Source of the DNA: Trinickia sp. Y13
Lineage (GTDB): Bacteria; Pseudomonadota; Gammaproteobacteria; Burkholderiales; Burkholderiaceae
NCBI RefSeq assembly: GCF_029522115.1
Contig: NZ_JAKWFK010000006.1
Location: forward strand, 186,001-250,000
Direction: 5' to 3'
Length of the DNA stretch: 64,000 nt
Shown here: one piece after another, positions 52,145 to 62,140 of the stretch
Position numbering within the stretch: position 1 is the first letter of the stretch
Layout of the letters: every line of letters begins with the position of its first letter
Position numbers and translations under genes: made by a program
The notes under the pieces: model-generated
Databases searched by the model: none
The model's input: only the letters and a program-made list of their open reading frames with translations
Told to the model about the DNA's origin: nothing

Positions 52145-53137
52145 TCAACCGGCGGGCGCAAAAGCGCGACGCCCAACCAACCCCGCTTGGACGGCGAGCC
52201 GCCATAGGCCGCTTTCGGCAGCGGCTTCGACGATGCTCGCGCGCAAGCAGCCGAATTGCGTCAGCGCCAACCGATAGCGTTCGCACAGCGTGGCGCTGCC
52301 GATCAGACGCGGCGCTTCACCGGCAAGCGCCACGCCCCGCGATGCGAGCAGCGCCGCCAACCCGGCCAACTCGTGGCCGATCAGGAGGCCCGACAAATAG
52401 TCGGGCTGCTGCTGCGGCTCCAACTCGCCGGTCAGCCCCAAGGCTCGGGTGCTGAAAATCGTGGCAAGCAAGCCCGCGCCATGCGCGTGCTGGGCGACGG
52501 CCACCCCACGCAAAAACGCTTGCGTGTCGAACTGGGCCGGCTCGCTCATCGTGCGACCCAAGATCGTGTGCTCGCGCAACACCCCGTAGACCTCCCCGGT
52601 CATGAACGTATGGAACGATTCGATCCGTTCGCCGCGCACGACCGCCCATTTCGCATGCGTGCCCGGCAAGCCCACCAGCGCGCGCGTTTCCCCATCGAGC
52701 GCCGCGCTCGCCAGCGCGCCCACGATCTGGGTTTCCTCGCCGCGCATGACGTTCGGCAGCTCGCCGTGCTCGATCACCCCCGGTACGATATGAATATCGG
52801 CGCCGCATGCTGCGCTCACGCGCACGATTCCAGCAACGAGCGCAGAAGCGTCGGCGGGCGTTTCGACGTACAGCGCCTCGCGCCAGCCCTGCGCGCTGCC
52901 GATCATGCCGGCGGCGATCACGGGCAGGCTCGGCGCCATGCCGAGCCAATCGCCGCAAGCGGCTTCGAACGCGGCGTCGAACGCGCCCGGCTGCGGCAAG
53001 CGCATGATCCCGTCGCCGGACGCGTGCGTCGCGATCACACCGCCACGCTCATCGAACAGATAGGCGCGCAGGGCTGTGGTGCCCCAGTCGAGTCCGATCA
53101 GCGCGGGCGGCGCCGCCAAAGCTTGCACAGCGGTCAT
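52145..53137 (-). CDS. dgoK: 2-dehydro-3-deoxygalactonokinase
   Basis: Phosphorylates KDGal to KDPGal. It has 330 residues. The N-terminal phosphate motif is LIGLDWGTTALRAYLFDE; VIAAGMIGSAQGWREA, LVGLPGTHAKWAVV and HTFMTGEVYGVLREH are the DgoK segments. The ATG at 53137 overlaps the iclR stop as ATGA. With DgoA it forms the lower half of the De Ley-Doudoroff galactose pathway. Confidence 0.94.
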   Translation of the reverse strand: MTAVQALAAPPALIGLDWGTTALRAYLFDERGGVIATHASGDGIMRLPQPGAFDAAFEAACGDWLGMAPSLPVIAAGMIGSAQGWREALYVETPADASALVAGIVRVSAACGADIHIVPGVIEHGELPNVMRGEETQIVGALASAALDGETRALVGLPGTHAKWAVVRGERIESFHTFMTGEVYGVLREHTILGRTMSEPAQFDTQAFLRGVAVAQHAHGAGLLATIFSTRALGLTGELEPQQQPDYLSGLLIGHELAGLAALLASRGVALAGEAPRLIGSATLCERYRLALTQFGCLRASIVEAAAESGLWRLAVQAGLVGRRAFAPAG

Positions 53138-54051
53138 CGTTTGATACGGCGCGCTGCGGGCGCACTCCAGCCGAGTTCTTCGGAAATCGCGCGCGCGCTT
53201 CGCTGCACGACGGGGACCAGTTCATCCATGCGTTCTTGAGACATGTAGTGCGTGGTGCTCGCCACGGAGATCGCGGCCACGATTGCGCCGGTCGCATCGC
53301 GCACGGGCGCGGCCACGCAGCAGATCGACGGCTCGTTCTCTTCGAGGTCGAACGAAAATTGCCCGGCGGCATAGCGCACCATGCGCTGAAGGAATAGCGG
53401 CTTGTCCGGACGGCGGCTGTTTTCGAAGCGCACGCCTTCGAGCGTGCGCTGCGCGGCGTCGTAGAGCGAACTCCAGCTCTGCGGCGACAAGTCGAGCATC
53501 AGCGCTTTGCCGATGCCGGTGCAGGCGAGCGGCATCTTGTGACCGGCCTTCGAACGCATTTCGAGCCCACGCGTGCCGGGCAGCTTGTCGATGTAAAGCA
53601 CGTCTTCGCCGTCGCGCACGCCAAGGTGAACCGTATCGAGCGTCGCCTGCGCGAGCCGCTCGAGGTGCGGGCGCGCCACCGCAGTGAGCGGCATCTGCTC
53701 GAGGGCGACGGTACCGAGTTCGATCAGTTTCGGCCCGAGCAAATACCCTTGCGGCACTTGGCGCAGATAGCGCGCCTGCACGAGGCTGTGCACGAGCCGG
53801 TGTGTCGTGCTGCGGGTCGTGCCCAACGCCGCGGCGAACGCACGCATGTCGCGCGCGCCACGGGCGCACGCCTCGATGATCGCGAGCCCGCGCAGCAGAG
53901 TCTGCGTCCCGGCGGGCAAATCCAAGCTATCGAGCGCCGAGCCTGCGATCGCAGGCGGCTCGGAGGCCTCGCCTCTGACACCGCGCGGCGGCAGTTCGGA
54001 TACGTCGCTTCTCGTGGCGGAAGCGGAAAGTTGGTGGTCGGATGCAGTCAT
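53134..54051 (-). CDS. IclR family transcriptional regulator
   Basis: Regulator of 305 residues, first gene of the sugar cluster. From about residue 50 it has the IclR winged helix-turn-helix (LLRGLAIIEACARGARDMRA then LGTTRSTTHRLVHSLVQARY), followed by the ligand domain with CTGIGKALML and the C-terminal AISVASTT. The ATG at 54051 has GGAG 9 nt upstream; an ATG five codons earlier is possible. It probably controls its own operon through the palindrome at 54200-54214; the ligand is likely a galactose or arabinose breakdown product. Confidence 0.9.
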   Translation of the reverse strand: MTASDHQLSASATRSDVSELPPRGVRGEASEPPAIAGSALDSLDLPAGTQTLLRGLAIIEACARGARDMRAFAAALGTTRSTTHRLVHSLVQARYLRQVPQGYLLGPKLIELGTVALEQMPLTAVARPHLERLAQATLDTVHLGVRDGEDVLYIDKLPGTRGLEMRSKAGHKMPLACTGIGKALMLDLSPQSWSSLYDAAQRTLEGVRFENSRRPDKPLFLQRMVRYAAGQFSFDLEENEPSICCVAAPVRDATGAIVAAISVASTTHYMSQERMDELVPVVQRSARAISEELGWSAPAARRIKR

Positions 54052-54199
54052 CGGGCGCGTCTCCATTGGGTTCGAATGCTTCGCTCTCGAATCGCAGAAT
54101 GCTTCGCTTTCGTTGGGCGGCTATTTCGACCGCTCGCGACGGATTGTAGGCACGCCTTGCGCCTCGATCCAACATTTGAATGACCTGCTCATATATTGA

Positions 54200-54214
54200 G
54201 ATTGACGATCAATC
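54200..54214. promoter_or_regulatory. Palindrome upstream of iclR, probable IclR operator
   Basis: GATTGA-CGA-TCAATC, a perfect 15-bp dyad about 150 bp upstream of iclR and 130 bp upstream of the divergent cupin gene. Length and symmetry fit IclR-type sites. The rest of the 54052-54344 gap shows an AT-rich TATATTGAG stretch that may hold the iclR -10. Confidence 0.5.
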
Positions 54215-54344
54215 GAGCATGATGGTTCCGCCTCGTCTGGCAATATGCTTCGCGCCGGCCTAGGCGTGCTGCAGGCCCATCACGGCCGCCCGCAGCGCCG
54301 CGTGGCGCTTCCTGCCGGCTCCCTTTTTCGACGAGAACCCACTT

Positions 54345-54860
54345 ATGAAACCGATCATCAATCTGGACGAAGTCGAGCTATCCCCACTCCCTCCCGGCAT
54401 GGCGCCGCCCGACTCGATGGCGGATCGCTACGCGCCGCGCATGGGCGCCGTCGGCGCCCGCATCGGCGCGCAAAAGCTCGGCTACAACGTGACGGCGCTT
54501 GCGCCGGGCAAACGCGGCTTCCCGTTTCACAACCATCGCGTGAACGAGGAAATGTTCTTCGTGTTGCAGGGAACTGGGGAGGTTCGGATCGGCGAGGCCG
54601 TCTATGCAATCCGCGCGGGCGACGTCATCGCCTGCCCGCCCGGAGGTCCGGAAGCGGCGCATCAGATCGCAAATACCGGGGACGTCGAGCTCAAGTACCT
54701 CGCCGTGAGCACGAAAATGCTGCCCGAAATCGCCGAATATCCCGACTCCGGCAAATTCGGCATCCTGGCGGAGTTTCCGGGCGCGCCGGGTGAGAAGCCG
54801 AAGGGCTTTCGGTTCGTATCGAGAGAAAGCGAGAGCGCGCCGTATTGGGATGGCAACTGA
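54345..54860 (+). CDS. Cupin domain-containing protein
   Basis: Small protein of 171 residues with a single cupin barrel. Motif 1 is PFHNHRVNEEMFFVLQGTG (two His, one Glu metal ligands); motif 2 is GDVIACPPGGPEAAHQIANTG with the third His. The substrate is unknown. It stands alone, divergent from the iclR operon and convergent on the glycosyltransferase gene. The start at 54345 follows GAGAACCC, MKPIINLDEVELSPLP. Confidence 0.87.
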   Translation: MKPIINLDEVELSPLPPGMAPPDSMADRYAPRMGAVGARIGAQKLGYNVTALAPGKRGFPFHNHRVNEEMFFVLQGTGEVRIGEAVYAIRAGDVIACPPGGPEAAHQIANTGDVELKYLAVSTKMLPEIAEYPDSGKFGILAEFPGAPGEKPKGFRFVSRESESAPYWDGN

Positions 54861-54937
54861 CGGTGGCGGCCGCCGAGGCGTCTCGAGTCACACTCTGGCC
54901 GAGGGCTGGCACTGTTTAGGGCCGTTCAGACCGTTGA

Positions 54938-55993
54938 TTAGCCTAAGGGCAAAGGCAGCAGCGAGAGCCCCTCGTCCAACAGGCGATCGAACGCGCCGCT
55001 CAGCAATGCTAAATCGCTCTTACGGCTGCTGGCCTGCAAGCCCCGCAACGACGGGACGTCCAAGCTGATCGATTGGCACATCGGGTAGTCTTTCGCGCGC
55101 AAATCAGGCTCGATGCTCGAGAAAAAAGCGGTGGTGGGGATATCGAAGCCCGCGGCGATATGAAGCGCGGCGCTGTCGCCCGTCATGACGAAGGCCGCGC
55201 CGCTCACCCAGCCAAGGAACGCGGCCGTCGTAGCGCTTTGCTCGCTGACATCCCGGTAGACCGGATGATCGACCTGCCCGAACCCGAGCACCGGCAAACC
55301 ATAAGTGCGGTGTATCAGATCCACCAAGCGCGCCCACTGGCTCGACGGAATACTGCGCAACGATGTGCTCGCCGACGGCGAGAACAGCGCATAGGGCCGA
55401 GACACCGTTCGCGGCGACGCATCGGTGAGCGGCAATCGCCGCAGCCAGTTATTTCGCTTCTGCGAGGACGCCACCGATGCGGGATCCATACCGAGGGCAT
55501 CGAGAAAGAAGTCGACCATAGGTTCGCGCGAAAAGCCGCGCCAGAACAGATGATTGCCCACATCGACGATCGCTTCCCGCCCGGGCAGCCCGCCGCCGAT
55601 GGCACGCGGCAAGCACTGACACGTGTCCACGATCCGGCCGGTCGAGAGCGCATAAAGCGCCTCCACGTAAGCAGGCGCGCGCTTGGGCCGGTACAGATGG
55701 ACGCGCAGGCTGGGAAACCGATGACGGATCGCGGCGATCGCCGTCAGACCGATAATCGAGTCCCCCAGCGTGACGCCCATTCCGTTGACGACGTGCACCG
55801 CCGATAGCGTCTCCCAGTCCAGCCGGAAGGCTCGTGCGTTTGCGTTGTTGATCCGTGGATCGGCCGTCGCCGGGCGATACCCGGCGAGCGAGGCATCGCC
55901 GGATTCGAGGTCGTACGGCGCGACGAGTTCGCCCAACGGCGACAGCAACGAGCCTGGATGAAAGAGGACATCGTCCGGATGCAATACGCTCAT
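54938..55993 (-). CDS. GT9-like glycosyltransferase (heptosyltransferase fold)
   Basis: Protein of about 351 residues from MSVLHPDDVLFHPG. The GT-B features typical of glycosyltransferase family 9 are seen: N-terminal GMGVTLGDSIIGLTAIAAIR, RFPSLRVHLYRP, and in the C-terminal half PYALFSPSASTSLRSIPSSQ (nucleotide-side region), FVMTGDSAALHIAAGFDIPT and AFFSSIEPDLRAKDYP. The donor and acceptor are not identifiable. The start is uncertain; a GTG 12 nt earlier or ATGs up to 56098 (overlapping mtgA) are possible. It sits alone after mtgA, so an envelope polysaccharide role is only inference. Confidence 0.75.
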   Translation of the reverse strand: MSVLHPDDVLFHPGSLLSPLGELVAPYDLESGDASLAGYRPATADPRINNANARAFRLDWETLSAVHVVNGMGVTLGDSIIGLTAIAAIRHRFPSLRVHLYRPKRAPAYVEALYALSTGRIVDTCQCLPRAIGGGLPGREAIVDVGNHLFWRGFSREPMVDFFLDALGMDPASVASSQKRNNWLRRLPLTDASPRTVSRPYALFSPSASTSLRSIPSSQWARLVDLIHRTYGLPVLGFGQVDHPVYRDVSEQSATTAAFLGWVSGAAFVMTGDSAALHIAAGFDIPTTAFFSSIEPDLRAKDYPMCQSISLDVPSLRGLQASSRKSDLALLSGAFDRLLDEGLSLLPLPLG

Positions 55994-56039
55994 AGGGTTC
56001 GTCACGGAAATGAGTGCATCTCCGGTCGAGGCCGCCCGC

Positions 56040-56762
56040 TCATCGTGGCACTTCCGCCGCACCCATGCGCCGCGCGATGACCGCGGCCCGTTGTGCAAGA
56101 TAAGCCGAGCCGCGATGCTCGTCGAAGTATTTCGGGCGAGGCAACATGACGGCGAGCCGTGCGGCTTGCCACGCCGTCAACCGCGCGGCGGAAGTGCGGT
56201 AGTAATATCGTGCGGCCGCTTGCGCGCCGTACACGCCGTTGCCCCATTCGACGGAATTCAGATAGATCTCGAAGATCCGCTGCTTGTCCAATAGCAGCTC
56301 GAGCATCCAGGTGATGATGAGCTCCTGCCCCTTGCGCAAGTAGCTTTTCTCGCGCGAAAGAAACAAGTTGCGCGCGAGTTGCTGCGTGATGGTCGAACCA
56401 CCCGCGACGATCTTACCGCGCGCTTTGTTCTTTTCCCATGCCTGCAAAATCGCGTCGGTCTCGTAGCCGTTGTTATTGACGAAATTGGCGTCCTCGGAGG
56501 CGATGATCGCGCGTTTCAAGTTGCGCGAGATGCGCTCGTAGGGCACCCACTCGTGCGCGAGCGACAGATCGGGCCGATCCTGCGCGAGCCGCCATGCATC
56601 GGCCCGCATGAACGCCGTCGAACGCGGGTTGACGACGCTCCAAACGGCGATTTGCGCAAAGTAATACGCTTGCGTCGCACCCCACGCGAGCGCGCACACG
56701 GCTGCCGCATAAACGAGCCAGCCGGCGATCCCTTTCCCCGTCCGCTTTTTCGCTTTCGTCAT
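56040..56762 (-). CDS. mtgA: Monofunctional peptidoglycan transglycosylase
   Basis: GT51 enzyme that polymerises lipid II into glycan strands. It has 240 residues. One N-terminal membrane helix (about residues 13-31). The catalytic glutamate is Glu90 in [36 protein letters not shown] and the second glutamate region [17 protein letters not shown] follow, as does [14 protein letters not shown]. The start at 56762 ([11 protein letters not shown]) fits the family; upstream in-frame codons overlap aroE. It follows aroE by 80 bp, the conserved aroE-mtgA pair. Confidence 0.95.
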   Translation of the reverse strand: MTKAKKRTGKGIAGWLVYAAAVCALAWGATQAYYFAQIAVWSVVNPRSTAFMRADAWRLAQDRPDLSLAHEWVPYERISRNLKRAIIASEDANFVNNNGYETDAILQAWEKNKARGKIVAGGSTITQQLARNLFLSREKSYLRKGQELIITWMLELLLDKQRIFEIYLNSVEWGNGVYGAQAAARYYYRTSAARLTAWQAARLAVMLPRPKYFDEHRGSAYLAQRAAVIARRMGAAEVPR

Positions 56763-56842
56763 CGCTGCGTTTTGATCGTTCTCGCTCGCGTCGGCGTCTT
56801 CTCGTGCGACGCGCGCTGCACTCCTGTCGTGTCTTGTCGCCG

Positions 56843-57742
56843 CTAAGCGGATGCTGCCAGCATGGCACGCAGCTCCGCCAGCACGCGAGCGCTGTCGGGA
56901 CGCACGCCGCGCCACACCCAAAACGATTCGGCAGCCTGCTCCACCAACATGCCGAGGCCGTCGGACACGGTGGCGCCGAGCGACTGCGCATGCTGCATGA
57001 ATACCGTCGGCTGTGCGCCGTACATCATGTCGTACGCAAGCGTGCCCGGACCGAACGCCCGATCGTCGCATTCGGGCAGCGCCGCGGCCAACGAGCCCGC
57101 CGTCGCATTGATCACGACGTCGTAGGCCGCGGGGTCGATCGCCGCAGGCGCGCCGCCCGACAATACGCAGCGCGCTTCGCGCGCCGCCGAAGCGAATTGG
57201 GCCAAGAGAGCATCAGCCTTTTGCGCCGTGCGATTGACGATGGTCACGCGCTGCGGACCGCGCTCGAGGATCGGCAGCACCGCGCCCCGCGCCGCGCCGC
57301 CTGCGCCGAGCAGCAGCACGCGCGCACCCGCAAGGCTCACGCCCAAGTTTCTTTCGATATCGGCGACGAGCCCCACGCCGTCGGTGTTGTCGCCGAAGAT
57401 GCCATCGGCATCGAATCGCAGCGTATTGACGGCGCCCGCCGCGGCCGCTCTGGGCGAAAGCCGCGCGGCCAGCGCGTGCGCCTCGAGCTTGAACGGCACC
57501 GTGACGTTGAGCCCTTTGCCGCCGGCGGCCATGAACGCGCGCACCGTATCGCCGAAGCCGTCGACAGGCGCGAGCAGGCGCCGGTATTCGATGCGCTCGT
57601 CCGTTTGCTCCGCAAAGCGCGAATGAATGAGCGGCGATTTGCTATGCGCGATCGGGTTGCCGATCACGGCATAGAGGTCATATCCGGGCGCAGCCGGTTC
57701 GATGGACGCCTCACCGGCAGAGTTGGACGCCGCCGCGCTCAT
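56843..57742 (-). CDS. aroE: Shikimate dehydrogenase
   Basis: Reduces 3-dehydroshikimate to shikimate with NADPH. It has 299 residues (E. coli 272), with about 22 extra N-terminal residues. Substrate-binding serines are in [16 protein letters not shown] (Ser34, Ser36), catalytic Lys85 is in NVTVPFK, Asp121 in GDNTDGVG, and the nucleotide motif [13 protein letters not shown] follows. Its ATG overlaps the rnb stop as ATGA, so it is translationally coupled to rnb. AroQ, an earlier step of the same pathway, is encoded at 63615. Confidence 0.96.
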   Translation of the reverse strand: MSAAASNSAGEASIEPAAPGYDLYAVIGNPIAHSKSPLIHSRFAEQTDERIEYRRLLAPVDGFGDTVRAFMAAGGKGLNVTVPFKLEAHALAARLSPRAAAAGAVNTLRFDADGIFGDNTDGVGLVADIERNLGVSLAGARVLLLGAGGAARGAVLPILERGPQRVTIVNRTAQKADALLAQFASAAREARCVLSGGAPAAIDPAAYDVVINATAGSLAAALPECDDRAFGPGTLAYDMMYGAQPTVFMQHAQSLGATVSDGLGMLVEQAAESFWVWRGVRPDSARVLAELRAMLAASA

Positions 57743-59886
57743 TGCGCCTCCTGCGACGATGGCGTCGCGCCGCCTAGAGCGGTCGAATCACGCTCACTGT
57801 CGTCCACGCCGGCCGCATCGCCGTCGTCGCTCGCTTCGTCGCCCGTCCCTTCGTCCCCTGTCGCATCGACGCCCGCTTCCAATTGGCTCTCTTCGGCGCG
57901 CGCTTCTTCCTCGCTCTGCGCCGACGCATCGGGCGCATCGACGATCTCTGCGTCTTCCTCCTCTTCGGCAGCGACGTTCGACGCCCCGGGCGCATCGAGC
58001 ACGCGAATCGGGCGCACCGATGCCTCGATCGTCAATTCATCGATGCCCATCACCTCCAGCACGATGCGCGTACCTCGCGCATGCACGCCGAGCCCCGGAA
58101 CGTGCAGCAACAGCGGCACTTCCTCGAAGCGCACGAGGTCTCCCTTGACGACGGCCGCCACCACTTCCTTCTTCTGTTCCTGCGTGATCCAACGCAAGCA
58201 CCAAAAGTACTCCATGCGCCGCTGGTGGTCGGCATAGGCGGTGTAAGTGTCGTCGAAGCCTTGGACCACGGCGAACAGATCGGCGTCCTTCGGCTTGAAC
58301 GGCGCGACGAGCTTGGCGGCGACCCCGTGCTGCACGCAGGCGAGCAATTGCCATTGATTGACGAGGTCGACGTAGCGACGCAGCGGCGAGGTGCTCCATG
58401 CGTACTGCGCGACGCCGAGCCCTTCGTGCGGCGCGGCGCTCGTTTGCATGCGCGTGCGCTTGGGGCCTGCGGCGGCGAACGTGCGTTGGGTTCGGTAGAT
58501 GCCGGGCACGCCATGGTCGTGCAGCAGGGCGCCCCACGTCGAATTGGCCAAAATAGCGAGTTCGGCCACGATCAGATCGAGCGGAGAGCCGCGACGGCGT
58601 GGCGTAATCGTCACGTGCTCGCCATCGACGTAGAAGTTGTAATCCGTATTGCCGTGAACTTCGCGCCGCAAGCCGTAGCCGGCGCGCGCCGCTTGGCGCT
58701 TTTCGAATAACGCTTGAGCGAGCGGCCACAGCACGGCGATCTCGTCCTTGTGCGGATAATCGCCGCTACCGGCGGCGAGCGACTCCTCCGTCACATCGGC
58801 ATCGAGCGTGTTGTGGCGCAAATTGCTCCTGACGAACACGCGTTCGGCGCGCGTTTCGGTGGCCACGATGTCCTGCGTGTTGCGATCGACGATGATGTAC
58901 AGCGAGAGCGCCGGCCGCAGCGCGCCTTCTTTGAGCGTGAAGACTTCGACGACCTCATCGGGCAACATCGTGATCTTGTCGCCGGGCATGTACACGGTGG
59001 ACAGCCGGGCGCGCGCAATCGCATCGACGGGATCGCCCCGCGCGATGCCGAGCGCGGGCGCCGCAATGTGAATGCCCACTCGCACACGGTCTTCGCCGAG
59101 CAATTCGACCGAAAACGCGTCGTCGATCTCGGTCGTGGTGATGTCGTCGATCGAAAACGCCTCCGCATGGGCGGTCGGCAAATCTTCGGGCACCGGCCCT
59201 GGCGTCACGGGCGGAAACCCGGTGCCATGCGGAAAGTGCTCGGACAGAAAGCGCGCTTCATGCAATGCGCGCGCCGAAGCGATGCCGCCGCACTCCAACA
59301 TGAGCCGCGCCGTCGACACCCCGCGCGCCGCCGCCGCGCCCTCTAGCGCCTTGTATTCGATCGCGTTCTTATCGGGCTTCGTGAGCAACGCGAGCGCCTT
59401 GCCGCGCAGCGCCTCGGGCAACCGCCCGGCCTTCAGCTCTTCTTCGTATCCGGCTTGGACGAGCGCCTGCTGACGCTTGCGCTCCAACGCCGCGAGCGCC
59501 ATCTTTAATTGCTCTTCAGGCGCGCGCTGGTACTGCCCGCGGCCCTTGCGACGGAAATAGACGGGCGCGCCATGCATGCGCAGCACGAGCGCCGCGCGCT
59601 CGACGGGACCCGATTGCGCGCCGAAGTACTCGCCGGCCAGCGCCGCAAACGGGAATTCGTCGGCGGGCGCGCACTCCCACAGGAAGTCGAGGTCGATCTG
59701 CTGCGCAGCCGCGTCGGCCTGCTGCAGCAGCTCGGCCGCACTCGGCTTGTCGAACTCGATCAGGACGTCCTTGGCGCGCACCTTCGCTCGCCGTCCGCCC
59801 GGCAACTCCACTTGCAGCGCATCGCCCTGACGCGACAGCACGCTACCCGCCTTCAAACCGCCCGATTCCTCAAAGAAAACGTTCAC
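57739..59886 (-). CDS. rnb: RNase II/R family exoribonuclease
   Basis: 3'-5' exoribonuclease of 715 residues. The RNB catalytic centre is in [20 protein letters not shown] (the aspartate cluster), with [37 protein letters not shown] and the late [16 protein letters not shown]. The C-terminus ends in an acidic Glu/Asp/Ala/Ser-rich tail of about 65 residues, unusual compared with E. coli RNase II (644). The order rnb-aroE-mtgA is conserved in Burkholderia. RNase II versus R subtype is not settled: the length fits RNase II more than RNase R. Confidence 0.92.
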   Translation of the reverse strand: MNVFFEESGGLKAGSVLSRQGDALQVELPGGRRAKVRAKDVLIEFDKPSAAELLQQADAAAQQIDLDFLWECAPADEFPFAALAGEYFGAQSGPVERAALVLRMHGAPVYFRRKGRGQYQRAPEEQLKMALAALERKRQQALVQAGYEEELKAGRLPEALRGKALALLTKPDKNAIEYKALEGAAAARGVSTARLMLECGGIASARALHEARFLSEHFPHGTGFPPVTPGPVPEDLPTAHAEAFSIDDITTTEIDDAFSVELLGEDRVRVGIHIAAPALGIARGDPVDAIARARLSTVYMPGDKITMLPDEVVEVFTLKEGALRPALSLYIIVDRNTQDIVATETRAERVFVRSNLRHNTLDADVTEESLAAGSGDYPHKDEIAVLWPLAQALFEKRQAARAGYGLRREVHGNTDYNFYVDGEHVTITPRRRGSPLDLIVAELAILANSTWGALLHDHGVPGIYRTQRTFAAAGPKRTRMQTSAAPHEGLGVAQYAWSTSPLRRYVDLVNQWQLLACVQHGVAAKLVAPFKPKDADLFAVVQGFDDTYTAYADHQRRMEYFWCLRWITQEQKKEVVAAVVKGDLVRFEEVPLLLHVPGLGVHARGTRIVLEVMGIDELTIEASVRPIRVLDAPGASNVAAEEEEDAEIVDAPDASAQSEEEARAEESQLEAGVDATGDEGTGDEASDDGDAAGVDDSERDSTALGGATPSSQEAQ

Positions 59887-59996
59887 TCGACACTCTCGTT
59901 ACGAATATGGCCCTCGCAGCGCTACCGTGCGGCAATCCGCACGCCCGCTGCCGATCGATTTGATTCAGTTCATTGATGCGCCGGCTCGCGAGCCGG

Positions 59997-60590
59997 CTAT
60001 ACGCGCTCGGCCGGCGTCATGCCGCAAAATGCGAGCACGTCGTCGACATAGTTGGCGAATTCGCTGATCGCGTGGTCGCTGCCTTCGATCAGCTTGGTCT
60101 CGACACCGGGGTAATGCGCGAGCATTTCGCGGTAGTCGAGCACTTCGTCGCCCGTGGCGGCGAACAAATAATAGCGTTCCGGCTTGCTGATCGCGCTGAC
60201 GCCGAGCGCGCGCAACTCATCCAAATGACGCGGCTCCACGACGATACTGCCGCCGCCGTGCCAAAGCGGCTGCTCGCCCAAGTAAGCGGACAAATCGCGC
60301 TCGGGCAGCACGGCGGGGTTCAGCAACACCGCGCGCCAACCATGCTTCTCGGCTAGGTAAGTGGCCAAATAGCCGCCAAGGGAGCTGCCGATGACCGACA
60401 CTTCGCCGCGTGCGCCCTTCACCGCCTCGGCCACTTGCGCTTCGGCCAAAGCGATGGCTTGCAGCGGCGAAACAGGCAGCATCGGACAGCGCCAATCGTT
60501 CGCGCCGCCCAGCTCGGCCACGCGCGCCGCGAGCAGCTGCGCCTTGAACGATTTCGGCGAAGAACGAAAGCCGTGCAGATAGAGAATCAC
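59997..60590 (-). CDS. YqiA/YcfP family alpha/beta-fold esterase
   Basis: Small esterase-like protein of 197 residues. From a GTG at 60590 it begins (read) MILYLHGFRSSPKSFKAQLL, an oxyanion-hole segment, then the nucleophile elbow GSSLGGYLATYLAEKHGW and a late SDHAISEFANYV with the catalytic histidine. These match the UPF0227/YqiA family. The GTG overlaps the mpl stop as GTGA, indicating coupling. Physiological substrate unknown. Confidence 0.88.
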   Translation of the reverse strand: MILYLHGFRSSPKSFKAQLLAARVAELGGANDWRCPMLPVSPLQAIALAEAQVAEAVKGARGEVSVIGSSLGGYLATYLAEKHGWRAVLLNPAVLPERDLSAYLGEQPLWHGGGSIVVEPRHLDELRALGVSAISKPERYYLFAATGDEVLDYREMLAHYPGVETKLIEGSDHAISEFANYVDDVLAFCGMTPAERV

Positions 60591-61984
60591 GCAGCGCCTC
60601 TCGGGCGCGAGCCCAGCGCATCGAGCAACTTCTGATGGACGCCGCCGAAGCCGCCGTTGCTCATGACGAGCACGTGATCGCCGGGGCGCGCCGCCTGCGC
60701 GACGGCCGCAACGAGCGCGCTCAGATCGTCGAACGCGCGCGCTTTGCCGCCGAGCGGCGCCAGCGCTTCGCGCAGATCCCAACCGAGCGCGTCGCGCCCG
60801 CTCGGCGCGCCGTAGCCGAACACGAGATCGGCGCCTGCCAAGCTACCGGGCAACTGCGCCTTCATGACCCCGAGCTTCATGGTGTTCGAACGCGGTTCGA
60901 GCACGGCCAGAATGCGGGTGCGCTCGCTGCCGACGCGCGTGCGCAGCCCCGCGATCGTCGTCGCGATGGCGGTTGGATGGTGCGCGAAGTCGTCGTAGAC
61001 CGTCACGCCATCGACGCTTCCTCGCACTTCCATGCGCCGCTTGACGTTGCGAAATTGCGCGAGCGAATGGGCCGCCTGGGCAGGCGGCACGCCGACATGA
61101 CGCGCGGCCGCGATCGCCGCGAGGGCGTTGAGCCGATTGTGCTCGCCTTGCACCTGCCAATCGACGAGGCCCAGGCGCTCGCCATGCCAATAGAGCGCGA
61201 AGCGCTCGTCGACGGGTTCGCCGTCCGCCGCGGGCAGCGCATCCCATCCGCCCTCGACGCCGAAGCGCTCCACCTCGCTCCACGCGCCGCGCGCGAGCAC
61301 GCGCTCGAGCGCGGCCTCGCGCCCGTTGACGACGAGGCGCCCAACGCGGGGCACGGTGCGCACGAGATGATGAAATTGCGTCTCGATCGCGGCCAAATCG
61401 GGGAAGATGTCGGCGTGATCGAATTCGAGATTATTCAGCACGGCCGTGCGGGGCCGGTAATGGACGAACTTGGAGCGTTTGTCGAAGAACGCCGTGTCGT
61501 ATTCGTCGGCTTCTATGACGAAAAAGCTCGAATCGGTCAGCCGGGCCGACACGCCGAAATTGAGCGGCACCCCGCCGATCAGGAAGCCGGGGTTCAGGCC
61601 CGCGTCTTCGAGCAACCAAGCGAGCATGGAACTCGTCGTCGTCTTGCCGTGCGTGCCCGCAACCGCGAGCACCCACTTGCCCGCGAGCACGTGCTCGCCC
61701 AGCCACTGCGGCCCGGAGACATAGGGCAAGCCACGATCGAGAATCGCCTCCATCAGCTCGTTGCCGCGCGAAACGACGTTGCCGACGACGAACAAGTCGG
61801 GCTCGAGCTCGAGCTGTTCCGCGCCATACCCTTCGATGAGCTTGATGCCTTGCGCCTCGAGCTGGGTGCTCATCGGCGGATAGACGCCGGCGTCGCAGCC
61901 TGTCACCGTATGCCCCGCGGCGCGCGCGAGAACCGCGAGACCGCCCATGAAGGTGCCGCAGATGCCGAGGATGTGGATATGCAT
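60587..61984 (-). CDS. mpl: UDP-MurNAc:tripeptide ligase Mpl
   Basis: Recycles the cell-wall tripeptide by joining it to UDP-MurNAc. It has 465 residues. N-terminal MHIHILGICGTFMGGLAVLA, ATP-binding AVAGTHGKTTTSSMLAWLL, FFVIEADEYDTAFFDKRSKF and NLEFDHADIFPDL (Mur ligase motifs), then YDDFAHHPTAIATTI and VLEPRSNTMKLG. These distinguish Mpl from MurC. The start at 61984 is the family start. Together with anmK at 1083 it gives the window two peptidoglycan-recycling genes. Confidence 0.96.
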   Translation of the reverse strand: MHIHILGICGTFMGGLAVLARAAGHTVTGCDAGVYPPMSTQLEAQGIKLIEGYGAEQLELEPDLFVVGNVVSRGNELMEAILDRGLPYVSGPQWLGEHVLAGKWVLAVAGTHGKTTTSSMLAWLLEDAGLNPGFLIGGVPLNFGVSARLTDSSFFVIEADEYDTAFFDKRSKFVHYRPRTAVLNNLEFDHADIFPDLAAIETQFHHLVRTVPRVGRLVVNGREAALERVLARGAWSEVERFGVEGGWDALPAADGEPVDERFALYWHGERLGLVDWQVQGEHNRLNALAAIAAARHVGVPPAQAAHSLAQFRNVKRRMEVRGSVDGVTVYDDFAHHPTAIATTIAGLRTRVGSERTRILAVLEPRSNTMKLGVMKAQLPGSLAGADLVFGYGAPSGRDALGWDLREALAPLGGKARAFDDLSALVAAVAQAARPGDHVLVMSNGGFGGVHQKLLDALGSRPRGAA

Positions 61985-62140
61985 AAACCTGTCGTGCTGG
62001 TGCCGCGCTTTCCGCGAGTGCATGGGTGGACGCTCACGCCCGGGTGCGGACGGCGCGCTAGAGGCTCGCTATTGTACCCGACGCGCCCGCCGCGAACGGG
62101 GCCGAGCGGCCGGTGCCGGACGATCTAGTATGATTGCCGG

